A stretch of DNA of 5,844 nt from Candidatus Woesearchaeota archaeon (lineage in GTDB: Archaea; Nanobdellota; Nanobdellia; Woesearchaeales; UBA525), in contig DUGD01000029.1 of NCBI GenBank assembly GCA_013331575.1, positions 1 through 5,844 on the forward strand, written 5' to 3'. The notes beneath the pieces are model-generated. The model made no database searches. It was not told the origin of the DNA and saw only the letters and a program-made list of their open reading frames with translations. The translations under genes were made by a program, and so were the position numbers. Positions 5,693 to 5,844 of this stretch are shown here, in pieces; position 1 is the stretch's first letter; each line of letters opens with the position of its first letter.

Positions 5693-5844
5693 CTCGTGCT
5701 TCAGCTCGAGGATGAACGCCTTGGAGTAGGTTCAGAAATCGTGCCGATTCATGCAGGCACGATTTCGTAAAATCACGGAACGGAGTGAGTTAGATGCTCC
5801 GCGTTTCTCGAGCTTTAGAGAGGATACCGCGGCCTTTAGGCCGC
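5693..5844 (+). ncRNA. Orphan omega-RNA (reRNA)-like element, copy 2, cut by the window end
   Basis: Blocks shared with 1030-1241 come in the same order: CTCGT-CTTCAG, TCGAGGA, GCCTTGGAGTAG (TAG at 5727-5729), ATGCTCCGC (5794-5802), CTCGAG (5807-5812) and GGATAC (5822-5827). The first hairpin, 5 bases after the TAG, is a perfect 11-bp stem, GAAATCGTGCC/GGCACGATTTC (5735-5745/5756-5766). CGGAG/CTCCG (5781-5785/5797-5801) and TCTC/GAGA (5806-5809/5818-5821) follow. The last 16 bases are the right-end hairpin GCGGCC-TTTA-GGCCGC. Any guide-like flank lies outside the window. No TnpB zinc-finger or RuvC motif is encoded upstream; a 62-codon frame that enters from 5541 reads through the terminator hairpin and is not a gene. 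An AT-rich stretch (5670-5690) could serve as its promoter. Confidence 0.58.
5829..5844 (+). mobile_element. Right-end hairpin of second IS200/IS605-type element, at the window edge
   Basis: A perfect 6-bp stem, GCGGCC/GGCCGC, closes around TTTA, the same loop as in the first copy at 1229-1232. The stem may extend past the window through C5828. The stem bases differ between copies while pairing and loop are kept, which is what structural selection would give. Confidence 0.55.

Noticed and set aside
5541..5729. 62-codon ORF after the third surface gene
   Set aside because: It translates through the terminator hairpin and T tract. Only its last dozen codons might be a relic of tnpB, since they share the FSSR...ALE-stop ending with copy 1.

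Overview
The window looks archaeal, most probably from a DPANN-type lineage (the Woesearchaeota/Pacearchaeota/Aenigmarchaeota kind). No marker gene fixes this, so it is an inference. It rests on TATA-type box A promoters, an AGGTGA Shine-Dalgarno that matches the archaeal 16S tail, and secreted proteins saturated with N-glycosylation sequons. It also rests on two protein types that I recall as common in these genomes: a coiled-coil protein and a protein with a DUF5752-like C-terminus.

Layout. Positions 1-957 (+) hold the 3' part of a long coiled-coil protein with a Pro/Ala-rich tail; its start lies outside the window. Positions 1030-1241 (+) hold a structured, apparently non-coding element with the features of an IS200/IS605 right end and its omega RNA (reRNA), but with no TnpB gene. 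Positions 1249-2316 (-) encode a convergent protein: N-terminal amphipathic segment, disordered Pro/Thr linker, helical region and DUF5752-like C-terminus. Positions 2317-2706 are a divergent intergenic region with one TATA box facing each way and short repeats at 10-bp spacing.

Positions 2707-5531 (+) form a probable operon of three exported, sequon-rich proteins. The first two (254 and 249 aa) are paralogues of each other. The third (320 aa) has an N-terminal hydrophobic segment and six extracytoplasmic cysteines. A clear box A promoter precedes the first gene. The spacers between the genes are rich in C and A, poor in G, and lack visible promoters. A GC hairpin followed by seven T residues (5641-5674) closes the unit. 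Positions 5693-5844 (+) hold a second element homologous to the first, cut by the window end.

How the parts may work together. The three exported proteins probably make part of the cell surface (S-layer, sheath or adhesive layer) and are probably N-glycosylated. The two cytoplasmic helical proteins share a short SFF-containing motif in otherwise unlike sequences and may act together. The two omega-RNA-like elements are the most unusual content: stand-alone copies with no nuclease gene beside them, on the same strand, each downstream of a same-strand coding region, and with different internal stem architecture.
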